A stretch of 64,000 bases of DNA. Origin: Rhizobium sp. RM. Lineage in GTDB: Bacteria; Pseudomonadota; Alphaproteobacteria; Rhizobiales; Rhizobiaceae. Position 1 is the stretch's first letter. Each line of letters begins with the position of its first letter. The DNA lies in NCBI RefSeq assembly GCF_013390595.1, contig NZ_JACAWV010000023.1, positions 186,001 to 250,000 on the forward strand. The letters run 5' to 3'. The position numbers were made by a program, and so were the translations under genes. Shown piece after piece: positions 17,249 to 26,013 of the stretch. The notes beneath the pieces were generated by a model, which was not told the DNA's origin, made no database searches, and was given only the letters and a program-made list of their open reading frames with translations.

Positions 17249-18019
17249 TCACCACTTCTTCCAAGGAGCCTTGTTGTCTACCCAGAGTTTCTCCAACATA
17301 TTTTTCTCTCGGAGAGTATCCATAGGTTGCCAAAACCCCTGGTGTTCAAATGCCATTAATTCCCCGTCTTTGGCGATTGTCATCAGAGGATCGACTTCCC
17401 ACGAGGTAGAATCACCTTCGATGTAATCAATTGCCTTCGGAGACAGAACAAAAAAGCCGCCATTAATAAGGCCCACCTCACCTTTTGGTTTTTCCAAAAA
17501 GCTTCTGACAGAACCATCTTCAATTTGAAGTGCACCATAACGGCCTGGTGGTGTCACGGCTGTAACTGTTGCCAACTTGCCATGCTTTTTGTGAAACGCG
17601 ATGCTTTCCGTGATGTCTACATCCGAAACTCCATCACCATAGGTAAAACAGAACGCCTCTTCGTCTTTTAGATATGGAGCTACACGCTTCAACCGACCGC
17701 CGGTCATAGTCTCATCACCGGTGTCGATCAGCGTCACCTTCCACGGCTCTGCTTTGCGGTCGTGGACTTCCATCGAATTCGACGTCATATCAAACGTGAC
17801 ATCCGACATATGAAGGAAGTAATTCGCGAAGTATTCTTTTATAACGTAGCCCTTGTACCCACAGCAAATGATGAAGTCATTCACGCCGTGCGACGCATAA
17901 ATTTTCATGATGTGCCAGAGGATTGGCTTACCTCCGATCTCAACCATCGGCTTAGGTCGCAGATGCGTCTCCTCCGATATTCTGGTTCCAAGCCCGCCAG
18001 CCAAAATCACAGCCTTCAT
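17249..18019 (-). CDS. rfbF: Glucose-1-phosphate cytidylyltransferase
   Basis: A 256-residue nucleotidyltransferase forming CDP-glucose from CTP and glucose-1-phosphate. The signature [20 protein letters not shown] is at the N-terminus, followed by [29 protein letters not shown] and [10 protein letters not shown]. This pattern and the length (Salmonella RfbF, 257) separate it from thymidylyl- and uridylyltransferases. It is the first gene of the six-gene minus-strand operon and commits glucose-1-phosphate to a CDP-activated sugar, in parallel to the dTDP-rhamnose branch that starts from the same metabolite. The ATG at 18019 fits the family start; an in-frame start three codons upstream is possible. 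Confidence 0.93.
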   Translation of the reverse strand: MKAVILAGGLGTRISEETHLRPKPMVEIGGKPILWHIMKIYASHGVNDFIICCGYKGYVIKEYFANYFLHMSDVTFDMTSNSMEVHDRKAEPWKVTLIDTGDETMTGGRLKRVAPYLKDEEAFCFTYGDGVSDVDITESIAFHKKHGKLATVTAVTPPGRYGALQIEDGSVRSFLEKPKGEVGLINGGFFVLSPKAIDYIEGDSTSWEVDPLMTIAKDGELMAFEHQGFWQPMDTLREKNMLEKLWVDNKAPWKKW

Positions 18020-18919
18020 TGAGATCACACCTCGATTATTTATCCACTACGGTGGTCAATGCAGTATTCAGGCCAAAATGGCAACCCTAAGCATCTACCA
18101 GCTAATACGGGAATACAAAGGATACACCATCTCAATCAACCATGAATCGAGAGAAGCCACAGCATTTATAAACGCACCCGCTAAAATAACTCACGCCAGC
18201 CCACACAAAGAGTAGCAAGCGATTGTGAAATATATGTTTTTAGAAATTTAGGGTATCGATGTTTTCCGCGAAGTCACCGGCCTTGGATCGTTAGTGTTGA
18301 ATACTTCAACTTGTAGGTTGCAGATTGCACTAACCCCGGAAATCAAGGCCGTCAAAAGGTTAGATTTGCCGAATCACTACCCTGGGTTGATGGCGCCTTA
18401 GGATCACTCGATGAGCTCCTTGTTTCCCGCCCAGAGACACTTGCGTTTGGCATCCCGTCAAAGGTTCATGCAGAGCAAACTGCGTCGTAACCTCACCTCG
18501 CTGATTGTTGCCTCCGTCGTTTAGCCTAAGCATCGTCGGAGAATCTGCCCAGAGCCATAAAGCTCGCACACGCCACCGGCGAAACCCATAGCAAAGTTAT
18601 CTACTAAAATTACAAATCGAACCGTTGAAAAGCCTACTAGCCCACTTTCCGTGACAGCAGTTGCGATACACCCCACAATGGAATATGGCCACATCCTTAT
18701 AAATGGGAAACTCCAGATCGGATCTTTGAGGGCTACAAAGCAGTCAATATTGACAGTTGTTGAATGTGACATTAATTGCTGCGACGAAGTTAGCTTGTGG
18801 CGCTATTGGCTGATACATCCTAAATGCAGCCACAAAGCCATAACGTGGGAACAGGTCTCGATTACGAAAAGTCTTAAGGGCCGGTCGTATGTTTAAGATC
18901 AACCTCACGCCTCCCTCAA
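18020..18919. other. Long intergenic region, no supported gene
   Basis: About 900 AT-rich bases lie between rfbF (reading left) and the ABC exporter (reading right). It must hold both divergent promoters. Open frames of 60-83 codons exist on both strands but have no ribosome-binding sites, no recognisable motifs and no common frame. It could be a decayed gene or an extended regulatory region. I saw no insertion-sequence ends, tRNA or long repeats. Confidence 0.55.
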
Positions 18920-20716
18920 GTGGGTGTCGAAACTAAAATTAAGGATGTTTCGGTGATCGGATCGTTTTTGTCGCCAAACGACAAAAAGCTGTTGACTCGG
19001 CTTTTCAAAGAGAATTTCAAGAAACACGTTGGCTGGTACTCAGCAGCAATAGCGGCAATGTTTGTTGTTGCGGGAACCACATCCTTAAGCGCGTGGATAA
19101 TGCGCGACATTGTCAACAGCGTCTATTTGAAGAAGGGATTCGACGTTGTTCTTGAAATTGCCTTCGCAGTTGCCGCTATCTTCATTGTCAAAGGCCTAGC
19201 GACTTTTGTACAGAGCTTCTACCTTAGCAAAGCTGGGAATAGCATCGTAGCCGAGCAACAGCGTAAGATATACGATCGCCTTCTCAAGCAAGGCGTATCA
19301 TTTTTTCAAAATCTCCCCTCGTCCGAACTGCTCATACGCGTAACCTACAATGCACAGGCGGCACGTAGTGTCATTGATACGATTGTTACGTCATTCGTTC
19401 GGGACCTGTTCTCGCTAATCGGCTTGATCATAGTGATGTTTGCGCAGAATTTCCTTCTGAGCGCGATTTCCATGATAATCGGTCCAATTGCGATCTTTAG
19501 CGTTCGTCTTGTTCTTCGTCGGGTTCGTAAGATCATGGAGGCCGAACTCGCCTCTCTCGGCGAGATCGTCAACGTTGTACAAGAAACGAGTATCGGTGTT
19601 CGTGTCATCAAGGCGTTTTCGCTTGAAAAGCTAATGAGCCAGCGGATGAACAAGGCAGTGTCTGATGTGGAGCAGCGTGCCAATGGTATCGCCAAGCTTG
19701 AGGCTGCGACCAGTCCGATCATGGAAACGCTGTCCGGACTTGCGATTGCGGTCGTCATTGCCGTCTCCGGTTACACTGTTCTCGAAAAAGGCGGTTCGCC
19801 TGGCGATTTGATGGCATTTATCACCGCCCTGCTCCTTGCCTACGAACCAGCCAAGCGTCTCGCGCGCATGCGTGTTCAGATCGAAGGCGGAATGATTGGC
19901 GTCCGGATGATGTTCGAGGTTCTCGATGCGCCATTGACCCTCACCGAGAAAAACGATGCATTGCCTCTTCCTAAGAAAAGCGGTGATGTCGCTCTCAAGA
20001 ACGTCAGCTTCGAATACGTTTCTGGACAGCCTGTCCTCAAGGACGTCAGCGTCCTCTTCGAAGGTGGAAAGATGACGGCTCTCGTCGGACCGTCTGGCAG
20101 TGGTAAGTCGACAATCATTAATTTGATGATGCGTCTCTACGATCCACAAAGCGGTTCCGTTGAGATCAACGGCATGGATTTGCGCGACGCGTCTTTCGCA
20201 AGCCTGCGCGAGCAGGTCTCGTATGTTGGCCAGGAAACGTTCCTGTTCTCCGGAACTGTTCGACACAATATTTCTGTCGGCCGGGACAATGCGACCGAAG
20301 AGGAAATCATCGAAGCAGCGAAGGCGGCCAACGCGCATGACTTCATCATGAAGATGCCGCAGGGTTATGACACAAGGCTCGGTGAAAACGGTTCTGGTCT
20401 TTCGGGTGGTCAGCGTCAGCGTGTCGCCATTGCCCGTGCCATGCTCCGCGATGCCGACATTCTGATCCTTGATGAAGCGACGAGCGCGCTGGACTCCGAG
20501 TCTGAAGCTCTCGTTCGTGACGCTCTTGAGCGCCTGACACTGAACAAGACCTCGATCGTGATTGCTCACCGTCTTTCGACGATCAATCGCGCTGACAAGA
20601 TCGTCGTGATGGACAACGGTCAAGTTGTTGAAGAGGGCAGCCGCCGCGAGTTGCTTGCTACCGATGGCCTCTACAAGCGCCTTCACAGCATCCAGTTCGA
20701 CGCAGACGTCGCGTAA
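18920..20716 (+). CDS. MsbA-type ABC exporter (fused permease and ATPase)
   Basis: A 598-residue half-transporter that should act as a homodimer in the inner membrane. The first 330 residues carry six membrane helices with the exporter-type loops (SFFQNLPSSELLIRV). The nucleotide-binding domain follows, with Walker A GPSGSGKST near residue 391, the signature LSGGQRQRVAIARAML near 494, Walker B ILILDEATSALD, and the switch His in IVIAHRLST. The sequence is closest to the MsbA/lipid-flippase group, so it may flip a lipid or lipid-linked glycan, but the substrate is not proven. The start is a GTG and the coding region is G+C-richer towards its 3' end. It sits at the edge of the glycan island and has its own terminator. 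Confidence 0.88.
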   Translation: MGVETKIKDVSVIGSFLSPNDKKLLTRLFKENFKKHVGWYSAAIAAMFVVAGTTSLSAWIMRDIVNSVYLKKGFDVVLEIAFAVAAIFIVKGLATFVQSFYLSKAGNSIVAEQQRKIYDRLLKQGVSFFQNLPSSELLIRVTYNAQAARSVIDTIVTSFVRDLFSLIGLIIVMFAQNFLLSAISMIIGPIAIFSVRLVLRRVRKIMEAELASLGEIVNVVQETSIGVRVIKAFSLEKLMSQRMNKAVSDVEQRANGIAKLEAATSPIMETLSGLAIAVVIAVSGYTVLEKGGSPGDLMAFITALLLAYEPAKRLARMRVQIEGGMIGVRMMFEVLDAPLTLTEKNDALPLPKKSGDVALKNVSFEYVSGQPVLKDVSVLFEGGKMTALVGPSGSGKSTIINLMMRLYDPQSGSVEINGMDLRDASFASLREQVSYVGQETFLFSGTVRHNISVGRDNATEEEIIEAAKAANAHDFIMKMPQGYDTRLGENGSGLSGGQRQRVAIARAMLRDADILILDEATSALDSESEALVRDALERLTLNKTSIVIAHRLSTINRADKIVVMDNGQVVEEGSRRELLATDGLYKRLHSIQFDADVA

Positions 20717-20723
20717 TTTTAAT

Positions 20724-20746
20724 TCGGGCGGCATATTGCCGCCCGA
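20724..20746 (+). terminator. Intrinsic terminator after the ABC exporter
   Basis: Perfect nine-base G+C-rich arms (20724-20732 and 20738-20746) enclose a five-base loop, 7 bases after the stop codon. The following T-run is poor, so termination may be partial. Confidence 0.6.
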
Positions 20747-20913
20747 TTACCTTGGCTATGCTCTATGGGAAATTTGATTGCGTGCTTCTTTAGTGAAGAG
20801 CTTTTCCACTACACGCCTCCAATTCGCATCTTCGATACTTCGGCCTGGCCCTTTCAGGGCCTTGGCAAACATAGCCAAATCGTGACAGCTTCCGCCCGTA
20901 ATCAGGAGAGAGG

Positions 20914-21708
20914 ATGATGACGGGAATGGCAATGATTGATGAGCTTGCTCGGAATTTCGCAGCAGCGGATAGCGAAGGAACGAAAATCCCCCTCGCGACG
21001 CTCGAGACCAAAGGGCTTGTCCCCGACAATTTTGAGCAGTCCATGGACGCTCAGCGCGCGTTCGTGACCGCCACCGGTAAAAGCGTGGGCGGCTGGAAAC
21101 TGGCGATCCGACCGGATGGCACCGCGATTGGGGCACCGATGGTCGATTGCTACAGCGTCACAGACGACAATCTCGCAACATTTCCTGCTAGAGGGATCGA
21201 AGGGCTTGAGGTGGAGATCTGTGTCACGCTTGCAGCCGATATTCCCGCATCAGGCGAAACCCCACTGACCAGAGACGAGATCCTTCGCTATGTTGACAAG
21301 GTCTACCTTGGTGCGGAACTCCTTAGCTATCGTTTGGTCGAGAAAAACCAGGTCCCCTTCCCGCTTTTCCTCGCGGATCGTCTCGCCAACCAGGGATTTG
21401 TGATCGGGCCTGAAATCGACGCGACTGTGATCGACAATTTTGCGCGGGAGAGCGCGCCTTTCTCACAGCTCACAATCACCGAAGGCACAACCACTCTGTT
21501 TGACGCAAAGGTAAAGCATCCCAATATCGATCCGCTGGCGCCGCTCGTCGCCTTTGCCAATGCGCCCCTGAACAAAGGTGGCATGCTCAATCGCGGACAG
21601 GTGATCACTACCGGCAGTCTTTGTGGAGCTATCCCGACCGCTCTCACCGCTTTGACCGCCATCGACCTCGCATCGGTCGGCAGCTTCGTCCTTAAGACGA
21701 AACACTGA
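20914..21708 (+). CDS. 2-keto-4-pentenoate hydratase / oxaloacetate-decarboxylase-family enzyme
   Basis: A 264-residue protein of the hydratase/decarboxylase group used in meta-cleavage pathways. It has VGGWKLAIRPDGTAIGAPM near residues 52-70, a central GLEVEICVTLAADIP stretch where the metal-binding Glu of the fold should be, and a C-terminal GQVITTGSLCGAIP motif typical of these enzymes. A good ribosome-binding site (GGAGAG) precedes the two adjacent ATG codons; either may start it. No other meta-cleavage gene is nearby, so the substrate cannot be assigned and a role outside aromatic breakdown is possible. It is flanked by a terminator on the left and an iron-regulated operon on the right, and it appears to be transcribed alone. 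Confidence 0.8.
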   Translation: MMTGMAMIDELARNFAAADSEGTKIPLATLETKGLVPDNFEQSMDAQRAFVTATGKSVGGWKLAIRPDGTAIGAPMVDCYSVTDDNLATFPARGIEGLEVEICVTLAADIPASGETPLTRDEILRYVDKVYLGAELLSYRLVEKNQVPFPLFLADRLANQGFVIGPEIDATVIDNFARESAPFSQLTITEGTTTLFDAKVKHPNIDPLAPLVAFANAPLNKGGMLNRGQVITTGSLCGAIPTALTALTAIDLASVGSFVLKTKH

Positions 21709-21816
21709 AACTTACCCGCAAAGGTTTGATGCAATCGCGCAACATTCATCACGGAAACGTGAGCTCCGTTTGCTGACCGTGTTTTCCGCGGTTGGCATGC
21801 AATGCTCACACGCTGT

Positions 21817-21841
21817 AAATATGACTTGAATTGTCATATTT
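21817..21841. promoter_or_regulatory. RirA-type iron-responsive operator upstream of the ECF sigma gene
   Basis: A perfect inverted repeat with nine-base arms (AAATATGAC and GTCATATTT) and a seven-base centre. It contains TGA-N9-TCA, the published core of the rhizobial iron-responsive operator bound by RirA. Its end is 71 bases before the ECF sigma start, where it could cover the promoter. Iron-dependent repression of the sigma-FecR-receptor operon is the simple inference. Confidence 0.65.
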
Positions 21842-21912
21842 CGCATATGAAGGGATGCCGGCCAAGTCGGTACTCGCCATGTGAAACGCGACCGCACCGA
21901 TCAGGGTGATTG

Positions 21913-22419
21913 ATGAGCAAAACGCTGTTGCAGGTTTTTGATGCTAAGGAGGAAAACCGCCTCATGCGGTTTTTCCGCCGGCGTCTGGGCAACCGGGATG
22001 ATGCTGCCGATGCGTTACAGGAAACCCTGGTGCGGGCGCTCGAAGTATCGCACGCGACGCTGATCGAAAATCCTCAGGCATACCTCTTCCAGATCGCCAA
22101 ATCCGTCGCCCACGTAACGACGAAGCGCCAGTCACGTGAACGGCCGTTACTTGCGCCTCCAGAGGCAGGTCTTGCCGTTCCTTGCGACCAGCCCGATCCG
22201 GAGCGGATTGTCGCCGGTCGTCAACATCTAATCCTGATGGCCCGCTCAATCGAGGCTTTGCCCAAGCGCTGCCAGCAAGTCTTCGTGCTCAGTCGCCTGC
22301 ACGGCCACTCCAATGGCGAGATAGCGGCTAGGCTCGGTATTTCCCGTAATATGGTCGAAAAACACATCATCAAGGCATTACTTCACTGCCGACAGGTCCG
22401 TGCACAAATAAAAATGTAA
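21913..22419 (+). CDS. FecI-like ECF sigma factor
   Basis: A 168-residue extracytoplasmic-function sigma factor. Region 2 is seen as RRRLGNRDDAADALQETLVRALE (residues about 19-42). Region 4 is seen as ALPKRCQQVFVLSRLHGHSNGEIAARLGISRNMVEKHI, with the helix-turn-helix typical of the FecI group. It should direct RNA polymerase to the downstream receptor gene when the FecR partner signals siderophore binding. It lies just downstream of a RirA-like box and 94 bases before the fecR-like gene, so sigma, regulator, receptor and permease probably respond together to low iron. ATG 21913 is used; TTG 21910 is unlikely. Confidence 0.92.
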   Translation: MSKTLLQVFDAKEENRLMRFFRRRLGNRDDAADALQETLVRALEVSHATLIENPQAYLFQIAKSVAHVTTKRQSRERPLLAPPEAGLAVPCDQPDPERIVAGRQHLILMARSIEALPKRCQQVFVLSRLHGHSNGEIAARLGISRNMVEKHIIKALLHCRQVRAQIKM

Positions 22420-22513
22420 ACGGACATCAGGTGCTGGCATCCTTTTCCACTCTAGAAGTAGAAAAGGATGTAATGCGGCATCAATAACTTCATCAGGAAC
22501 GGCAGTGCAGGAT

Positions 22514-23467
22514 ATGAACGAGCGCCCGGAGGGTCTCATTGATGACCGTTTGGCTGAAGAGGCAGCTCTCTGGCTCGCACGCATGCAATCCAGCGATGCG
22601 ACAGAGGACGATCGTCAGCGCTTCCAGAACTGGCTGAAAGCGGATCCTGCCCATGTGACCGCTTTTGAGGAGATGCGCGCGCTCTGGAGCGACCTTGGTA
22701 ACATAGAGCTTCTGCCAGCCACGGACAAAAAACGCGGCGGCTCGGGTCGAGCGATCCTGGCAGGTCTGGCGTGTATCGGCGTTATCGGGCTTGCGGCACT
22801 CTATGCGCATCAGAGCGGTTTCATCGATCAGTGGCAAGCCGACTACTATACCGAAGTCGGCGAAACGAGACTGTTGAAACTGGAAGACGGCACGAACATC
22901 AGCATGAACACCGACACAGCTATCACCGTTCACTACTCGGACAGGGAACGCCGGATAACCCTGCTGCGCGGTGAGGCCTATTTCGATGTGGCCAAAAACC
23001 CTTCCCGGAAGTTCGTCGTTGACGATGGATCGCTCACTGCCAAAGCGCTCGGCACCCATTATTCGGTCCGTACCGCCGGTGGAGCTTTACCGCAGGAAGT
23101 TCAGGTCGAGGAAGGCCGGGTTGAAGTCGCAACCGGCGACGATGTCACTGTTCTCACGCCCGGCGAGGCAGCAACCCTCGGCAAAGACGGGAAACTGCTC
23201 CGCAGTCGCAAAGATGTGGCAAACAGCATGGCATGGCGTGAGGGCAAGCTGGTTTTTTCCGGTCAGCCCCTGCGCGAGGTTCTCGAGGTGCTCGCACAAT
23301 ATCGTCGCGGCCGAATTCTCGTTCTTGATGACAGGGCAGCAGAGCAACGTGTCTCCGGTATCTTCGATCTCAAGAATACGGATCAGGCTTTAAACATTCT
23401 CGAAGACAGCCTGCCAGTAACGGTATCACGGCTGTCCGGCATGCTGATTATCGTCCGTTCGCGATAA
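22514..23467 (+). CDS. FecR-like transmembrane regulator of the ECF sigma factor
   Basis: A 317-residue signal transducer. Residues 10-60 form the cytoplasmic DUF4880-type domain (EEAALWLARMQSSDATEDDRQ) that holds the sigma factor. One membrane helix lies near residues 80-100 (ILAGLACIGVIGLAALYA), followed by the periplasmic FecR domain (LEDGTNISMNTDTAI, LLRGEAYFDV). A C-terminal STN-like segment (REVLEVLAQYRRGRI) should meet the signalling domain of the TonB receptor. ATG 22514 is preferred to GTG 22505. The order sigma, FecR, receptor is the classic surface-signalling unit. Confidence 0.92.
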   Translation: MNERPEGLIDDRLAEEAALWLARMQSSDATEDDRQRFQNWLKADPAHVTAFEEMRALWSDLGNIELLPATDKKRGGSGRAILAGLACIGVIGLAALYAHQSGFIDQWQADYYTEVGETRLLKLEDGTNISMNTDTAITVHYSDRERRITLLRGEAYFDVAKNPSRKFVVDDGSLTAKALGTHYSVRTAGGALPQEVQVEEGRVEVATGDDVTVLTPGEAATLGKDGKLLRSRKDVANSMAWREGKLVFSGQPLREVLEVLAQYRRGRILVLDDRAAEQRVSGIFDLKNTDQALNILEDSLPVTVSRLSGMLIIVRSR

Positions 23468-23574
23468 TTTTTTCAGAAAGTACGTCAGGAGGCGCGCTCC
23501 CTATTCACTCTATCCCATCAGAAACCGCTGCGGCTTTGCCCGGCGGCCTGACATCATGAGTGAGAGGGAATGAT

Positions 23575-26013
23575 ATGAGATTTGGCAAGCACGGTCGCGG
23601 CCGGTTCTGGCTGACGACGACGGCGGTCGCAGGTGGCATGGCCGCATTCGGTCTTGGTGGTGCAGGGATCACGACCGCCAGGGCACAAACGGCAGCACCT
23701 CAACCGGCGGCCACATCGAAGACGGTCACGGTCTCCGTTCCCGCTGGGCCCCTCGAAAATGCCATCCTTTCATTTGGCCGACAGGCGAACCTGCGCATGG
23801 TCTATCCCTCGACCATTACCCGGGGGCGCAATACCTCCGGCGTCAATGGCACATTGAGCATCGCTTCCGCGGTGAACAGCCTCCTTGCAGGGACCGGCTT
23901 GAATTACACTCTTGCAGACGGCAATACGGTTCGAATTTTTGATCCTGCCAATCGATCCCTTCAGATGGGGTCTGCTGCCCCCGGTTCGACCGTTCTCTCG
24001 CCGATCACCGTTCAGGGAACGGGGGTTGAAGGCGCCAAGGGGGTACTTGAAACCAATGGCTACGTCGGAAAATCCGGGCGTACCGCGACCAAAACCGATA
24101 CACCGATCGCGGAGACGGCCCAGTCGATCTCCACTGTCAGCCGTAAACAGCTTGACGATATCAAACCGCAAAACCTCTCCGAAGCGCTGAACTACACCCC
24201 TGGCGCGCGCATCGGCCAATATGGCGCCGAGCCACGTTTCGATGCCTTCAAGGTACGCGGCACCGATCTCAGCACGACAGGCATTTTTCGTGATGGCCTG
24301 CGCCAGGTCAGCAGCCAGAACGGCAGTGCGCGGCTTGAGCCCTATGGCGTAGAAGCCGTCTCAATCCTGCGCGGTCCAGCCGCTTCCGTTTACGGCGCAA
24401 GCAGTTCCGGAGGCATCGTCGACATCATTTCGAAGCGTCCGACCGAGGAGACCTTGCGCGAGGTTGAATTCCAATATGGCTCCTTCGGCCGTGTACAGGG
24501 AGCGTTCGATTTTTCAGGCGCCGTCAACGATGAAAAGACCATGCTTTATCGTCTGACCGGTGTCGCACGCGACGGCAGGAACGAAATCAGTGCCATCAAG
24601 GATGACCGGCTCTTCATTGCGCCAGCGTTCACCTTCCAGCCGGATGCGGGAACGAAGCTGACACTTCTCGGCGAATACATGGACGGGACCTCGGGCGGCA
24701 CGTGGGGTTTCATCAACAACTATGGCGCCAGCGGCACATCGATCGGCGCGACACCGGTTTATGGCGGTGACGCGCGGTTTAATGATTTCGAGCAAAAACA
24801 ATGGCGTATCGGCTACGAATTCGAGCATCAACTGAACGACAATGTGACCTTCTACAGCAAGGCGAGGTACTCTGGGCTTTCGGCAGACCAGCAATGGGTC
24901 TTTGCCGATTATCCGGGCATCACAATCGAGGACAATGAGGGCGTTTCTGCCGACAATTACCTGAAGACCGAGTTCGACACGGGCCCTGCCAAACACACGC
25001 TCTTGACGGGTGTCGACTTCAGCCACATGACCTACACCTCAAAACAGGGCAGTGGCACCGCTCCGTTCACTGACACCTTTACCTATGTTCCCGATGTCTC
25101 GCTGGTTCTGAACCAGCGCATGAACACGTTCGGCATCTACGCCCAGGACCAGATCGAAATCGACCGTTGGCGATTGACGGCGGGTATTCGGCATGACTGG
25201 CTGGATACCGCCTATCAGGCTCAGACAGTGGGCGCGGCAGCCGCCCCAACCTATGATGGCGACGACACAAAAACCACCGGACGCGCCAGCCTCGGTTATG
25301 TGTTCGACAGTGGCCTGATGCCCTATGTGAGCTATGGCACATCCTTCGTCGCCAATCCCGGTGTCATCATCACCACGGGAACCGTCACGGGTCAGGCGCA
25401 ACCGACCGTGGGCAAACAATATGAAGTCGGCGTTAAATATGCCCTTCCGGAATACAATGCTCTTCTCAGTGCAGCTTTCTTCAATCTCGACCAGGACAAC
25501 GCCACGATCTATGAGACCTCGTCCGGTATCAATCTCTTGCGCCAGCTTGACCTCAGATCGCGCGGTATCGAGCTTGAAGCCACGGCATCGCTTGATAACG
25601 GCTGGAGCGTTATCGCCTCCTATTCCTACAATGATGTCGAGATCACGCGCCTTACCCCCGAAACTCTAGGCAACCAGTTGAACTCGTCGCCTTACCACAC
25701 CTTCTCGCTCTGGGCGGATTACGAGTTCCAAGCCGGAGCACTTGAAGGTCTCGGCGTTGGTGCAGGCGTGCGTTACGTTGGATCGAGCTTCGGTGACAAC
25801 CAGCATACGCCGATCCTCGATAATGAGGCACGCACGTTCCTCGACGCGTCGCTGCGCTATGATCTCGGCAAGGCTGTGCCATCGCTTGAGGGCGTGCGCC
25901 TGCAAATCAATGCGACGAACCTGCTCGATGACGTCAAACAGGTCTGCACCACAGGCTTCTGCTACTTTGATGAAGGACGTAAGATCGTCGGCAGCATCCG
26001 GTACCGGTTCTGA
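23575..26013 (+). CDS. TonB-dependent siderophore receptor with STN signalling domain
   Basis: An 812-residue outer-membrane receptor. It has a signal peptide (residues about 1-38, ending TARAQ), an STN domain (about 50-125, PLENAILSFGRQANLRMVYP) that talks to FecR, a plug (TDTPIAETAQSISTVSRKQLDD, VSILRGPAASVYGASSSGG), and a 22-strand-type barrel ending in GSIRYRF with the terminal aromatic needed for insertion. The plug and barrel resemble FhuE/FoxA/FpvA-type receptors for hydroxamate or mixed siderophores. Its stop overlaps the MFS permease start by one base (TGATG), so receptor and inner-membrane permease are co-translated. ATG 23575 follows GAGAGGGA. Confidence 0.94.
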   Translation: MRFGKHGRGRFWLTTTAVAGGMAAFGLGGAGITTARAQTAAPQPAATSKTVTVSVPAGPLENAILSFGRQANLRMVYPSTITRGRNTSGVNGTLSIASAVNSLLAGTGLNYTLADGNTVRIFDPANRSLQMGSAAPGSTVLSPITVQGTGVEGAKGVLETNGYVGKSGRTATKTDTPIAETAQSISTVSRKQLDDIKPQNLSEALNYTPGARIGQYGAEPRFDAFKVRGTDLSTTGIFRDGLRQVSSQNGSARLEPYGVEAVSILRGPAASVYGASSSGGIVDIISKRPTEETLREVEFQYGSFGRVQGAFDFSGAVNDEKTMLYRLTGVARDGRNEISAIKDDRLFIAPAFTFQPDAGTKLTLLGEYMDGTSGGTWGFINNYGASGTSIGATPVYGGDARFNDFEQKQWRIGYEFEHQLNDNVTFYSKARYSGLSADQQWVFADYPGITIEDNEGVSADNYLKTEFDTGPAKHTLLTGVDFSHMTYTSKQGSGTAPFTDTFTYVPDVSLVLNQRMNTFGIYAQDQIEIDRWRLTAGIRHDWLDTAYQAQTVGAAAAPTYDGDDTKTTGRASLGYVFDSGLMPYVSYGTSFVANPGVIITTGTVTGQAQPTVGKQYEVGVKYALPEYNALLSAAFFNLDQDNATIYETSSGINLLRQLDLRSRGIELEATASLDNGWSVIASYSYNDVEITRLTPETLGNQLNSSPYHTFSLWADYEFQAGALEGLGVGAGVRYVGSSFGDNQHTPILDNEARTFLDASLRYDLGKAVPSLEGVRLQINATNLLDDVKQVCTTGFCYFDEGRKIVGSIRYRF

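Larger units (their letters stand above)
2391..18919. other. AT-rich surface-polysaccharide island
   Basis: The bases from rfbC to the start of the exporter gene are visibly richer in A and T than the flanking iron and sugar loci, and the stretch contains almost only glycan-assembly genes. O-antigen and exopolysaccharide clusters often show this pattern through horizontal exchange. No integrase, tRNA or direct repeat was found at the edges, so the mode of entry is open. The composition was judged by eye, not computed. Confidence 0.55.

Noticed and set aside
18521-18772. An 83-codon minus-strand frame with hydrophobic stretches, faintly like a GtrA-type membrane protein
   Set aside because: The similarity is only in general hydrophobicity, the frame is short and interrupted, and no start signal is present.
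19631-20734. A long open frame on the strand opposite to the ABC exporter
   Set aside because: The plus strand carries intact Walker and signature motifs; the antisense frame has none and reflects codon bias.
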